A DNA stretch of 64,000 bases from Marinibaculum pumilum (GCF_042646425.1 NZ_JBHRTR010000005.1:186001-250000), one strand, 5' to 3'. Positions 53,070 through 62,078 are shown, numbered from the stretch's first letter. Notes: generated from the letters alone by a model not told the origin. Made by a program: numbers and translations.

Positions 53070-55185
53070 CGGTGCCGGTCCCCCCCGCCCCATGCGCCGT
53101 CCCCGCCACCGTGGCTCGGACCAGCGCGCTGCATTCCTGCATCACGGCCGAGGCGCGGGTGATCGGATTGACCAGATAGACATCGCGGATCGGGCTGACG
53201 AACGGCGCGTCGCCCATCGCCTCCACCTTGCCGCGGCCGGCCGTCCATTCCGCCGGGGTCACCTCGTCCACGGCGGAGAAATGCGGCGCCAGCTCCAGGA
53301 TCCGCGCCCGCAGCGCGGCCAGGTCGTCATAGCCCAGCTTCTTGTCCAGCACCGCGGAGAGGGCGCGCAGGATGCTCCAGTCCTCCCGCGCATCGCCGGG
53401 CGGCGCGGCGGCCTTGCGGCCCAGCTGCACCCGGCCCTCGGTGTTGACCCAGATGGCGTCCTTTTCCGGATAGGCGGCCGCCGGCAGGATCACGTCCGCC
53501 CGCGCGGCGCCGGCATCGCCGTGACTGCCCATATAGATCACAAAGGCATCGCCGAAGGCGTCCTTTTCGAACTCGTCGTGATGGGACAGGAACACCACCT
53601 CGATCTCGCCGGCCTTCGCAGCCGCCAGGATGCCGGCAGTGTCGCGGCCGCCCTCTCCCGGCACGAAGCCGATATCCAGGCCGCCGACCCTGGATGCCGC
53701 CGTGTGCAGCACGCCGAAGCCGTTCCAGCCGGGGCTTTCCTCGCTCGCCGGAATCACCGCGCCGACCTTGTCCGCCAGCGCCCGGGCGGTGGCTTGTACC
53801 GCGGCGCCGTCGGGCCGTGCCAGGGCGCCCATGCCGAGGATGATCAGCGGGCGTTCGGCCTTCTCCAGCACCTCGAAGAAGCTGTGCCGCCCCTCCGCCA
53901 GGTCCGTCAGGGTGGCCGGGCCGTTGCCCAGATGCTGGGCGTCATAGGTCAGGTCGCCGCCGTTCCAGTCCTGGAACTCGCCGATCGTGGCCACCGGCAG
54001 ATGGCCGCGGCGCTGCAGCCAGGTCTTGCGGATGCGGGCATTGACCAGCGACGCCTCCCAGCGCGGATAGCTGCCCACCAGCAGCACCGCGTCGGCCTCC
54101 TCGATGCCGGCGATGGTGCTGTTCAGCAGATAGCCGGCCCGGTCGGTCGGGTCGAAGGTCGCGCCATCGGCGCGGCAGTCCAGGTTGCTGCTGCCCAGCG
54201 CCGTGACCAGGTCCTTCAGGGCGGTCATCCCCTCGACGCAGGCCAGGTCGCCGGCGATCGCCGCCACCTTCTCCCCCGCCACGCCGTCCAGCCGCGCCCG
54301 GATCGCCTCGAACGCTTCCGGCCAGCCGGCCGCCTGCAGCTTGCCGTCGCGGCGCACATAGGGCCGGTCCAGCCGCCGCGAACGCAGCCCGTCGAAGACG
54401 AAGCGGCTGCGGTCGGAAAGCCATTCCTCGTTCACCGCCTCGTTCAGGCGGGGCAGGATCCGCATCACCTCGCGGCCGCGGACATCCAGCCGGATGCTGG
54501 CCCCGACCGCGTCCATCGCGTCGACGCTCTCGGTCTTCTTCAGCTCCCACGGCCGGGCGGTGAAGGCATAGGGCTTGGAGGTCAGCGCCCCCACCGGGCA
54601 GAGGTCGATGACATTGCCGGACAGCTCCGACGTCATCGCATGTTCCAGATAGGTGGTGATCTCCATGTCCTCGCCGCGGCCCGTCGCGCCGAGTTCCGGC
54701 ACCCCGGCCACCTCGCCGGCGAAGCGGATGCAGCGGGTGCAGTGGATGCAGCGGGTCATCACCGTCTTGATCAGCGGACCCATATACTTGTCTTTGACGG
54801 CGCGCTTGTTCTCGTCGTAGCGGCTGCCGCCCTTCCCGTAGGCCATGCTCTGGTCCTGCAGGTCGCATTCGCCGCCCTGGTCGCAGATCGGGCAGTCCAG
54901 CGGATGGTTGATCAGCAGGAACTCCATCACGCCTTCGCGCGCCTTGCGGACCAGCGGCGTGTTGGTGCGGATCACCATGCCGTCGCCGGCCGGCATCGCG
55001 CAGGACGCGATCGGCTTCGGCGAGCGCTCCATCTCCACCAGGCACATCCGGCAATTGCCGGCGATGGACAGGCGTTCGTGATAGCAGAACCGCGGCACTT
55101 CCTTGCCGGCCATCTCGCAGGCCTGCAGGACCGTCGTGCCGGGTTCGACCTCGACCTCGATTCCGTCAACCGTGAGCGTCGGCAT
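53062..55185 (-). CDS. nuoG: NADH-quinone oxidoreductase subunit G
   Basis: A 707-residue peripheral subunit. An N-terminal 2Fe-2S ferredoxin domain (CEMAGKEVPRFCYHERLSIAGNCRMCLVE) is followed by CPICDQGGECDLQDQSMAYG and ITRCIHCTRCIRF-type 4Fe-4S ligands, then a molybdopterin-oxidoreductase-like domain without cofactor ligands. It starts at the ATG at 55185 behind GGGAG. The C-terminus overlaps nuoH. Confidence 0.97.
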   Translation of the reverse strand: MPTLTVDGIEVEVEPGTTVLQACEMAGKEVPRFCYHERLSIAGNCRMCLVEMERSPKPIASCAMPAGDGMVIRTNTPLVRKAREGVMEFLLINHPLDCPICDQGGECDLQDQSMAYGKGGSRYDENKRAVKDKYMGPLIKTVMTRCIHCTRCIRFAGEVAGVPELGATGRGEDMEITTYLEHAMTSELSGNVIDLCPVGALTSKPYAFTARPWELKKTESVDAMDAVGASIRLDVRGREVMRILPRLNEAVNEEWLSDRSRFVFDGLRSRRLDRPYVRRDGKLQAAGWPEAFEAIRARLDGVAGEKVAAIAGDLACVEGMTALKDLVTALGSSNLDCRADGATFDPTDRAGYLLNSTIAGIEEADAVLLVGSYPRWEASLVNARIRKTWLQRRGHLPVATIGEFQDWNGGDLTYDAQHLGNGPATLTDLAEGRHSFFEVLEKAERPLIILGMGALARPDGAAVQATARALADKVGAVIPASEESPGWNGFGVLHTAASRVGGLDIGFVPGEGGRDTAGILAAAKAGEIEVVFLSHHDEFEKDAFGDAFVIYMGSHGDAGAARADVILPAAAYPEKDAIWVNTEGRVQLGRKAAAPPGDAREDWSILRALSAVLDKKLGYDDLAALRARILELAPHFSAVDEVTPAEWTAGRGKVEAMGDAPFVSPIRDVYLVNPITRASAVMQECSALVRATVAGTAHGAGGTGTDG

Positions 55186-55277
55186 CTCAGCTCCCGCCTT
55201 TCGCAAACTTCGGCATCACCCTGCCCGCTCCGCTCTCGCCCGTCATCACTGGCCCGTCATCCCGCTGTGCCGCCGCT

Positions 55278-56561
55278 TCACTCGGCGGCCTGCGGGGCGT
55301 AGCGCTCCTTGATCCGGCGTTCAAGTTCCGGGCGGAAATGCCGCACCAGCCCCTGGATCGGCCAGGCCGCCGCATCGCCGAGCGCGCAGATCGTATGGCC
55401 CTCGACCTGGTAGGTGACCTCCAGCAGGGTGTCGATCTCCGACAGCTCGGCCTCGCCGCGGACCAGGCGTTCCATCACCCGCCACATCCAGCCGGTGCCC
55501 TCGCGGCAGGGCGTGCACTGGCCGCAGCTCTCATGCTTGTAGAACTTGGACAGGCGCGCGATTGCGCGCACCACGTCGACCGACTTGTCCATCACGATCA
55601 CGGCCGCGGTGCCCAGGCCGGACTTCACCTCGCGCAGCGAATCGAAGTCCATCAGGATCTCGTCGCAGGTCGCCTTCGGCAGCAGCGGGACAGAGGCGCC
55701 GCCCGGGATCACCGCCTGCAGGTTGTCCCAGCCGCCGATCACGCCGCCGGCATGCTTCTCGATGAGCTCCCGCAGCGGGATGCCCATCTCCTCCTCGACA
55801 TTGCAGGGCTGGTTCACGCAGCCGGAGATGCAGAACACCTTGGTGCCGGTGTTGTTGGGCCGGCCCAGGCCGGCGAACCATTCCGCGCCGCGGCGCAGGA
55901 TGGTCGGCGCGACCGCGATGCTCTCCACGTTGTTCACCGTGGTCGGGCAGCCCCAGACGCCGACATTGGCCGGAAACGGCGGCTTCAGCCGGGGCTGGCC
56001 CTTATGCCCTTCCAGGCTCTGGATCAGCGCCGTTTCCTCGCCGCAGATATAGGCGCCTGCCCCGCGATGCACGTAGACGTCGAAGTCGTAGCCCGAGCCG
56101 CAGGCATTGCGGCCGACCAGGCCGGCCTCATAGGCCTCGTCGATCGCGGCCTCCAGCACGTCGGCCTCGTCGTGGAACTCGCCGCGGATATAAATGTAGG
56201 CCGCCACCGCGTTCATCGCGAAGCCGGCGACCAGGCAACCCTCGATCAGCTTGTGCGGATCGTGGCGCATCATGTCCCGGTCCTTGCAGGTGCCGGGCTC
56301 GCCCTCGTCGGCATTGACCACCAGATAGGCCGGGCGACCGTCGGACTGCTTGGGCATGAAGGACCATTTCAGGCCGGTCGGAAAGCCGGCCCCGCCGCGG
56401 CCGCGCAGGCCGGATTTCTTCATCTCGTCGATGATCGCGTCGCGGCCGCGCGCCAGGATCTCGCCCGTGCCGTCCCAGTCGCCACGCATGCGGGCCGATT
56501 TCAGGCGCCAGTCATGGTGGCCGTAGAGGTTCGTGAAGATCCGGTCCTGATCCGCAAGCAT
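55278..56561 (-). CDS. nuoF: NADH-quinone oxidoreductase subunit F
   Basis: A 427-residue subunit that binds NADH and FMN: GLRGRGGAGFPTGLKWSFMP and NADEGEPGTCKDR form the nucleotide site, GAGAYICGEETALIQSLEG the FMN site, and ESCGQCTPCREGTGW with the later C the N3 4Fe-4S cluster. It begins 83 bases after nuoE. Confidence 0.98.
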   Translation of the reverse strand: MLADQDRIFTNLYGHHDWRLKSARMRGDWDGTGEILARGRDAIIDEMKKSGLRGRGGAGFPTGLKWSFMPKQSDGRPAYLVVNADEGEPGTCKDRDMMRHDPHKLIEGCLVAGFAMNAVAAYIYIRGEFHDEADVLEAAIDEAYEAGLVGRNACGSGYDFDVYVHRGAGAYICGEETALIQSLEGHKGQPRLKPPFPANVGVWGCPTTVNNVESIAVAPTILRRGAEWFAGLGRPNNTGTKVFCISGCVNQPCNVEEEMGIPLRELIEKHAGGVIGGWDNLQAVIPGGASVPLLPKATCDEILMDFDSLREVKSGLGTAAVIVMDKSVDVVRAIARLSKFYKHESCGQCTPCREGTGWMWRVMERLVRGEAELSEIDTLLEVTYQVEGHTICALGDAAAWPIQGLVRHFRPELERRIKERYAPQAAE

Positions 56562-56644
56562 CGCCTAAATCCGCTCACTTCCGGCGCGCCGCTTCCGGCC
56601 CGCCCCGTTCTTGTTCCCGCGACACCAGGTGCCGCGTCCGCCGG

Positions 56645-57295
56645 TCACTCCGCCGCGTCGCCGCGCCTGGCCGGTTCGCCGTAGTTGACGTCCGATGCCA
56701 CGAGGCTCGTCTGTCCGCCGGCCGGGCAGGATGTCTGCCGCCCCGCCAGGGAACCGGCCGGCGGCGCCTTGCCGGCCGCGACAGCGTCCAGCAGCTCCAC
56801 CACGTTCTCCGGCGTCAGGTCCTCGTAATAGCCATCGCCGATCTGCAGCATCGGCGCGTTCACGCAGGCGCCCAGGCACTCCACCTCCTTCAGGGTGAAG
56901 GCGCCGTCGGCGCTCGTCTGCCCCAGGTGGATGCCGAGCCGCTTCTCGCAGGCGGCGACGATGGCGTCGGAGCCGCGCAGCCAGCACGGGGTGGTGGTGC
57001 AGACCTGCACCAGGTGGCGGCCCACCGGTGCCAGGTTGAACATCGTGTAGAAGGTCGCGACCTCCCAGGCCCGGATGTAGGGCATGTCCAGCAGCTCGGC
57101 GACATGACGCACCGCGGCCTGCGGCAGCCAGTTGTCGTGCTGGCGCTGCGCCAGGTCCAGCAGCGGGATCACCGCGCTCTGCTGCCGGCCGGGCGGATAC
57201 TTGGCGATGACCCGCTTCGCCTTTTCGGCATTGGCCTCGGTGAAGGCGAAGCTGTCGGGCTGCGCCTCGGGCGGCGCGATGGTCGGTGCCGTCAT
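56645..57295 (-). CDS. nuoE: NADH-quinone oxidoreductase subunit E
   Basis: A 216-residue thioredoxin-like subunit with the N1a 2Fe-2S cluster: CTTTPCWLRG and VECLGACVNAPM. The C-terminal 50 residues form a flexible extension with two extra cysteines or a cysteine and proline-rich stretch (GRQTSCPAGGQTS), common in alphaproteobacteria. The ATG at 57295 overlaps the nuoD stop. Confidence 0.97.
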   Translation of the reverse strand: MTAPTIAPPEAQPDSFAFTEANAEKAKRVIAKYPPGRQQSAVIPLLDLAQRQHDNWLPQAAVRHVAELLDMPYIRAWEVATFYTMFNLAPVGRHLVQVCTTTPCWLRGSDAIVAACEKRLGIHLGQTSADGAFTLKEVECLGACVNAPMLQIGDGYYEDLTPENVVELLDAVAAGKAPPAGSLAGRQTSCPAGGQTSLVASDVNYGEPARRGDAAE

Positions 57296-58470
57296 CGGTC
57301 GATCTCCCCGAACACGATGTCCATGCTGCCCACGATCGCGACGGCATCGGCGAGCATGTAGCCCTTCGACAGGAAATCCGTGGCCTGAAGGTGGACATAG
57401 GCCGGGGAGCGGATCTTGCAGCGATAGGGCTTGTTGCTGCCGTCGGAGACCAGGTAGACGCCGAACTCGCCCTTGGTGGATTCCACCGCGGCATAGGCCT
57501 CGCCGGCGGGCACGTGATAGCCCTCGGTATAGAGCTTGAAGTGGTGGATCAGCGCCTCCATCGAGCGCTTCATCTCCGCCCGCGGCGGCGGCACGACCTT
57601 GCGGTCGTCGGCATGGACCGGGCCGCCGGGCATCTTCTCGATGCACTGGCGCATGATGCGCACGCTCTGGCGCATCTCCTCCACCCGGCAGAGATAGCGG
57701 GCATAGCAGTCGCCGTTATTGCCGACCGGCAGGTCGAAATCCATCTCCGCATAGGCGTCGTAGGGCTGCGCCTTGCGCAGATCCCAGGGCACGCCGGCGG
57801 AGCGCAGCATGATGCCGGTAAAGCCCCAGTCGATGGCATCCTCCGGCGTGATCGGGCCGACATCGACGTTGCGCTGCTTGAAGATGCGGTTCTCGGTCAG
57901 CAGGTCCTCGATATCGTCGATGACCTTTCCGACCCGGTCGCAATACTTGTAGATCTCCTCCGCCATGCCGGCCGGCATGTCCTGGTGGACGCCGCCGGGG
58001 CGGAAATAGGCGCAGTGCATGCGCGCGCCGGAGACCCCTTCGTAGAACTCCATCATCTTCTCGCGCTCTTCGAAGCCCCAGAGCGCGGGCGTGGTGGCGC
58101 CGACGTCGAGCGCATGCGTGGTGACGTTCAGCATGTGGTTCATGACACGGGTCAGTTCGCTGAACAGCACGCGCACATACTGGCCGCGCGGCGGCACGGT
58201 CAGGCCCAGCAGCCGTTCCACGGCGAGCGCGTAGGCATGCTCCTGGTTCATCGGCGAGACATAGTCCAGCCGGTCGAAATAGGGCACCGCCTGCAGGTAT
58301 GTCTTGTGCTCGATCAGCTTTTCGGTGCCGCGGTGCAGGAGGCCGATATGCGGGTCCGCCCGCTCGACCACCTCGCCGTCCAGCTCCAGCACCAGGCGCA
58401 GCACGCCATGCGCCGCCGGGTGCTGGGGCCCGAAGTTCATCGTGTAGTTGGCGATCTGGACCTCGCCCAT
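57292..58470 (-). CDS. nuoD: NADH-quinone oxidoreductase subunit D
   Basis: A 392-residue 49-kDa subunit that lines the quinone pocket. NYTMNFGPQHPAAHGVLRLVLELDGEVV, HRGTEKLIEHKTYLQAVPYFDRLDYVSPMNQEHAYALAVERLL and the final SMDIVFGEIDR are the expected signatures. The start is the ATG at 58470; the frame upstream of it overlaps nuoC and is unrelated. Confidence 0.98.
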   Translation of the reverse strand: MGEVQIANYTMNFGPQHPAAHGVLRLVLELDGEVVERADPHIGLLHRGTEKLIEHKTYLQAVPYFDRLDYVSPMNQEHAYALAVERLLGLTVPPRGQYVRVLFSELTRVMNHMLNVTTHALDVGATTPALWGFEEREKMMEFYEGVSGARMHCAYFRPGGVHQDMPAGMAEEIYKYCDRVGKVIDDIEDLLTENRIFKQRNVDVGPITPEDAIDWGFTGIMLRSAGVPWDLRKAQPYDAYAEMDFDLPVGNNGDCYARYLCRVEEMRQSVRIMRQCIEKMPGGPVHADDRKVVPPPRAEMKRSMEALIHHFKLYTEGYHVPAGEAYAAVESTKGEFGVYLVSDGSNKPYRCKIRSPAYVHLQATDFLSKGYMLADAVAIVGSMDIVFGEIDR

Positions 58471-58564
58471 CGCGCCGCTCCTCAAGATCCGTCCCGGGCA
58501 TGCCCTGCGGCATGCCCGTCTGCACCTGCCGTTCGTCCCGCAGCCCGGGCCGCGGGACCGGCCG

Positions 58565-59200
58565 TCATTTCTTTTCCGCCGCCGCCTCGGCCTTCTCGTC
58601 GCCGGGCAGGACATATTGCGCGCCTTCCCAGGGGCTCATGAAGTCGAAGCCCCGGAACTCCTGGGTCAGGGTCACGGGTTCGTAGACCACCCGCTTCTGC
58701 TCGGCGTCATAGCGCACTTCGACATGCCCCGTGAGGGGGAAGTCCTTGCGCATCGGATGCCCCTCGAAGCCGTAGTCGGTGAGCAGCCGCCGCAGGTCCG
58801 GATGGTCGGAGAACAGGACCCCGTAAAGGTCCCAGACCTCGCGCTCGAACCAGTTGGCGCAGGAAAACACGCCGGTCACCGACGGCACCGGGGTTTCCTC
58901 GTCCGTCGCCAGCTTGACCCGCAGCCGCTGGTTCAGGCGCAGGCTCAGCAGGTGGTAGACCACCTCGAACCGCTTCGGCCGGTCCGGATAGTCCACGCCG
59001 CAGATGTCGACCAGCATCGCGAACTGGCAATTGCTGTCGTCGCGCAGGAAGGTCATCACGCCGACGACATGGTCCGCGCGCACCTGGATCGTCAGTTCGC
59101 CATGGGCCACATCGGTGCCAAGCACGTCGTCGCTGCGCGCCCCGGCGATATAGCTGCCGAGTTCGTGCAGCGCGTGGTCCTGGTCCGCCGCCTCGCTCAC
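58565..59200 (-). CDS. nuoC: NADH-quinone oxidoreductase subunit C
   Basis: A 211-residue 30-kDa subunit. The signature RFEVVYHLLSLRLNQRLRVK and the C-terminal NWFEREVWDLYGVLFSDHPDLRRLLTDYGFEGHPMRKDFPLTG are complete. It starts at a GTG (59200) behind AAGGGACGGGG; no ATG fits. NuoC and NuoD are separate genes here, unlike the fused E. coli NuoCD. Confidence 0.97.
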   Translation of the reverse strand: MSEAADQDHALHELGSYIAGARSDDVLGTDVAHGELTIQVRADHVVGVMTFLRDDSNCQFAMLVDICGVDYPDRPKRFEVVYHLLSLRLNQRLRVKLATDEETPVPSVTGVFSCANWFEREVWDLYGVLFSDHPDLRRLLTDYGFEGHPMRKDFPLTGHVEVRYDAEQKRVVYEPVTLTQEFRGFDFMSPWEGAQYVLPGDEKAEAAAEKK

Positions 59201-59230
59201 TTGCCCCGTCCCTTCTGTTGCGCGTCCCGC

Positions 59231-59782
59231 CTAGCGGGCAATGGTCGACGTCCGGCGGATCTTACGCTGCAGCTGCAGGATGCCGTAGACCAGCGCCTCC
59301 GCGGTCGGCGGGCAGCCCGGCACGTAGATGTCGACCGGCACGATGCGGTCGCAGCCGCGCACCACCGAATAGGAATAGTGGTAGTAGCCGCCGCCATTGG
59401 CGCATGACCCCATGGAGATCACGTAGCGCGGCTCCGGCATCTGGTCATAGAGCTTGCGCAGCGCCGGCGCCATCTTGTTGGTCAGGGTGCCGGCGACGAT
59501 CATCACGTCGGACTGCCGCGGCGAGGCCCGCGGCATCGCCCCGAAGCGGTCCAGGTCGTAGCGGGCCATGTAGGCATGGATCATCTCCACGCCGCAGCAG
59601 GCCAGGCCGAAGGTCATCGGCCAGAGCGAGCCCGTCCGGCCCCAGTTCACCAGCTTGTCCAGGCTGGTGATCAGGAAGCCGCGATCGGCCAGCTCGGCAT
59701 TGACCTCCCTGAAGAAGGCGTCCTGGGACAGGTCCTGTGCCGCCCTGTCCTGGACGGCGGGTCCGGGTGTCGCGACAGACAT
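59231..59782 (-). CDS. nuoB: NADH-quinone oxidoreductase subunit B
   Basis: A 183-residue subunit that carries the N2 4Fe-4S cluster. The adjacent cysteine pair is in FGLACCGVEMIHAYMARYDLDRFG, the others in ISMGSCANGGGYYHYSYSVVRG and YVPGCPPTAEALVYGILQLQRKI. It starts at an ATG 116 bases after nuoA and ends 30 bases before nuoC. Confidence 0.98.
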   Translation of the reverse strand: MSVATPGPAVQDRAAQDLSQDAFFREVNAELADRGFLITSLDKLVNWGRTGSLWPMTFGLACCGVEMIHAYMARYDLDRFGAMPRASPRQSDVMIVAGTLTNKMAPALRKLYDQMPEPRYVISMGSCANGGGYYHYSYSVVRGCDRIVPVDIYVPGCPPTAEALVYGILQLQRKIRRTSTIAR

Positions 59783-59898
59783 CTGACTACTCCAGCATCA
59801 ACAATGCGCAGGGCATTCCGGGGCTCCGGCCCGGCGGAGCACCATTCGGCTCCGGCACGGGAAGCACCCCCGTCCCTGCCCGGTCAACGTCCGCGGGC

Positions 59899-60264
59899 TC
59901 ATTCCCATTCCAGGGCGCCCTTCTTCCACTCGTAGACGAAGCCGATCGTCAGCACGCCCAGGAACACCATCATCGACCAGAAGCCGAACATGCCGATATC
60001 GCCCAGGGTGATCGCCCAGGGAAACAGGAAGGCCACCTCGAGGTCGAAGATGATGAACAGGATGGCGACCAGGTAGAAGCGGACGTCGAATTGGCGGCGC
60101 GAATCCGAGAACGGCTCGAAGCCGCATTCGTAGGTGGAGACCTTCTCGGGATCGGGGTTCTGCCGGGCGGTGATGAACGGGATGAAGATCAGGACGACCG
60201 ACAGGCCGCCGGCAAGGGCGATGAAGATCGCGATCGGGAGATATTCCTGCAGAAGTGCGTCCAT
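59899..60264 (-). CDS. nuoA: NADH-quinone oxidoreductase subunit A
   Basis: A 121-residue three-helix membrane subunit: YLPIAIFIALAGGLSVVLIFIPFI, KVSTYECGFEPFSDSRRQFDVRFYLVAILFIIFDLEVAFLFPW with the conserved cysteine loop and membrane glutamate, and a third helix. The ATG at 60264 opens the operon; the frame upstream runs through the repeat-rich leader and is not coding. The ribosome binding site lies in the first unit of the 19-bp repeat. Confidence 0.97.
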   Translation of the reverse strand: MDALLQEYLPIAIFIALAGGLSVVLIFIPFITARQNPDPEKVSTYECGFEPFSDSRRQFDVRFYLVAILFIIFDLEVAFLFPWAITLGDIGMFGFWSMMVFLGVLTIGFVYEWKKGALEWE

Positions 60265-60265
60265 C

Positions 60266-60360
60266 TTTCTCTCGCCCTGTCCGGCCTCTCTCGCCCAGTC
60301 CGGCTTCTCTTGCCCAGTCCGGCTTCTCTTGCCCAGTCCGGCTACTCTTGCCCTGTCTCG
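60266..60360. repeat. Five tandem 19-bp repeats in the nuo leader
   Basis: Units of 19 bases ending in CCGG or CTCG run from 60266 to 60360; units 3 and 4 (60304-60322, 60323-60341) are identical and read CTTCTCTTGCCCAGTCCGG. Units 1, 2 and 5 differ at a few positions. The array begins two bases from the nuoA start codon, so unit 1 supplies the nuoA ribosome binding site on the minus strand. Confidence 0.9.
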
Positions 60361-60497
60361 TTCGCCCGCGCGGCCGGCGCTCACCCGCCTGGCTGGGGCC
60401 CGCTGCCCCGTTTCGACAGGGACGGCGAAACGCCGGGGGCCGCTGCGGATATCGGTCGCTAGCCGTATACCGGTCGGACGCCTTTGCCAACCGGTTT

Positions 60498-60537
60498 GCC
60501 ATTGCACTGCGACATTCGCCATCGCAGTGCGACATTC
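60498..60537. promoter_or_regulatory. Paired 20-bp sites in the nuo leader
   Basis: GCCATTGCACTGCGACATTC (60498-60517) is followed at once by a copy with two changes (60518-60537). The core TTGCACTGCGACA and its copy TCGCAGTGCGACA resemble TGC-rich sites of the PhaR repressor family. They lie about 30-65 bases inside the predicted nuo transcript. This is the remaining content of the 408-base gap 60265-60673 with the 19-bp array and promoter. Confidence 0.4.
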
Positions 60538-60570
60538 AGTGTGCAGCGCAGCGAAGGCTTCGCGGGGCGG

Positions 60571-60599
60571 AGTATAGTGGTCGGCGGGGCCGGAGGCAA
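60571..60599 (-). promoter_or_regulatory. Promoter of the nuo operon
   Basis: On the minus strand TTGCCT (60594-60599) and TATACT (60571-60576) are spaced by exactly 17 bases. Predicted start near 60564, within a perfect GCGAAG/CTTCGC palindrome (60551-60563), giving nuoA a 300-base leader. Confidence 0.65.
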
Positions 60600-60673
60600 A
60601 GCCGCATCGGCTGCGATTCCGAAGCCGACAGAAGAGGTTAACGGGACTTTGCCCTGCCCCGCCTGCCGGCTCG

Positions 60674-61492
60674 CTACGCCTGGAGGCGGAAGACCCGCCG
60701 GGCATTGCCGGACAGGAAAGCCGCCCGCTGCGCATCGTCCAGGCCCAGCGCGTCGAGGCCTTCGAGGCATTTCGCGGGCGTGATCATCGGGTAGTTGGTG
60801 CCGAACATGACCCGGCTCTGCCCCAGGCCGTGCATATACTCCACGAAGCCGGCGGGAAGGCGCGCCAGGGTGTAGGCGGAGGTGTCGACATGGAAGTTCG
60901 GGAACTTGACGGTCAGGGAGACCAGTTCGTCCAGCCAGGGAAAGCCGACATGCCCGCCGACCACGGTCAGGTCCGGAAAGTCGAGCAGAACGTCCTCCAG
61001 ATAGGGAATCAGGCGGCCGGTCTCCGAGCGCCGCAGGGGGCCCGTATGGCCGATCTGCGTGCAGAACGGGACGCCGGCCTCGATGCAGGCGACGTAGACC
61101 GGATAGTAGCGCCGGTCGTTCGGCGGCAGGTCCCAGAGCCAGGGCACGACCCGCACGCCGACGAAGCGGCGCCCGTCCACCCAGCGACGGATCTCACGCA
61201 CCGCTCCCATCGGGTCGGTCAGGTCCACGCTGGCCAGGCCGCGGAGCCGGTCGGGCGCCTGTTCGATCTGCGCCGCGACCTCCGCGTTGGAAATCAGGGC
61301 GCCCTGCGGGCCGTGCCAGGCCGAGAGGAGCGCGATCTCTACCCCGCCCGCGTCCATCGCGGCCAGCGCCTCCGGCACCGTCGGCACCGGCCGGCGGCCG
61401 CTCCGCCCGGTCCAGCGCAGCAGGGTCGCCATCCAGGGCGCCTCCGCCATCCGTTCGGTCGTGATCTGTGCCCATGCATCGATGATCGCCAT
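60674..61492 (-). CDS. Amidohydrolase_2 family protein with altered metal site
   Basis: A 272-residue TIM-barrel hydrolase of the ACMSD/Amidohydrolase_2 group. VDLTDPMGAVREIRRWV, FVGVRVVPWLWDLPPNDRRYYPVYVACIEAGVPFCTQIGHTGPL and PDLTVVGGHVGFPWLDELVSL carry the central histidines. The N-terminal HxH metal motif is replaced by WAQ (IDAWAQITTE) and the usual FGTDxP aspartate by asparagine (FGTNYP), so its metal centre, if any, differs from the family norm. It is divergent from a MarR regulator that probably controls it. Confidence 0.85.
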   Translation of the reverse strand: MAIIDAWAQITTERMAEAPWMATLLRWTGRSGRRPVPTVPEALAAMDAGGVEIALLSAWHGPQGALISNAEVAAQIEQAPDRLRGLASVDLTDPMGAVREIRRWVDGRRFVGVRVVPWLWDLPPNDRRYYPVYVACIEAGVPFCTQIGHTGPLRRSETGRLIPYLEDVLLDFPDLTVVGGHVGFPWLDELVSLTVKFPNFHVDTSAYTLARLPAGFVEYMHGLGQSRVMFGTNYPMITPAKCLEGLDALGLDDAQRAAFLSGNARRVFRLQA

Positions 61493-61514
61493 CGGCGGCC
61501 TCCATCCGATTATA

Positions 61515-61530
61515 ACTTCATGTATGAAGT
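61515..61530. promoter_or_regulatory. Palindromic operator between amidohydrolase and marR
   Basis: ACTTCAT GT ATGAAGT is a perfect 16-base palindrome, very A/T-rich for this genome, in the 95-base divergent gap. TATAAT on the minus strand (61509-61514) overlaps its edge and would give the amidohydrolase gene a leader of about ten bases; a TATA-rich stretch lies on the other side for marR. Binding there would block both promoters. Confidence 0.7.
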
Positions 61531-61587
61531 ATATAGCCGGATCGATGCCCCCGGACCAGGGCAGCCCCGACCGATGCGACCGGCGCC

Positions 61588-62019
61588 ATGACCGCCCGGG
61601 AGCTGCGCCTTTACCACCGGCTGCAGCGCGCCGCCCATGACCTGAAGAAGGCCGCCGACCGCAGGGTCGTCGAAGCCGCCGACCTGACGACCGCGCAGGC
61701 CGCGGTCCTGGCCGTGGTGATGGATGGCGAGCCGGCCTCGCAGAGGGGCGTGGCGGAGGCGCTTGGCCTCAACGAATCCGCGGTGACGGCGATGGTGGGC
61801 CGGCTGCTGACGGCCGGCTATCTGGTCCGCACCCGCAGCGCCGCGGACCAGCGGGCCTGGGAACTGCGGCTGAGCCCGGCGGGGCGCGAGGTGCTGGCAC
61901 GCATCGAGACCCCCTTCGCAGGGGTCAACCGGCGGATCGAGGAGGTGCTGTCGAAGGAAGAGATGCAGTCGCTGGCCGACTGCCTGGACCGGCTGTCCGA
62001 CGCGTTCCGCGCCGACTGA
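61588..62019 (+). CDS. MarR family transcriptional regulator
   Basis: A 143-residue winged-helix regulator. The recognition region is LTTAQAAVLAVVMDGEPASQRGVAEALGLNESAVTAMVGRLLTAGYLVRTRSAADQRAWELRLSPAGREVL, with the wing DQRAW. The N- and C-terminal helices form the dimer interface. It is transcribed away from the amidohydrolase gene across the palindrome at 61515-61530 and so is expected to repress both genes until a phenolic or other small ligand binds. Confidence 0.92.
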   Translation: MTARELRLYHRLQRAAHDLKKAADRRVVEAADLTTAQAAVLAVVMDGEPASQRGVAEALGLNESAVTAMVGRLLTAGYLVRTRSAADQRAWELRLSPAGREVLARIETPFAGVNRRIEEVLSKEEMQSLADCLDRLSDAFRAD

Positions 62020-62078
62020 GGTCCGGAGACACCCGCTGCGGCGGATGCGCCTTGCCCGGCATCCGGGCACCGGCAGGA

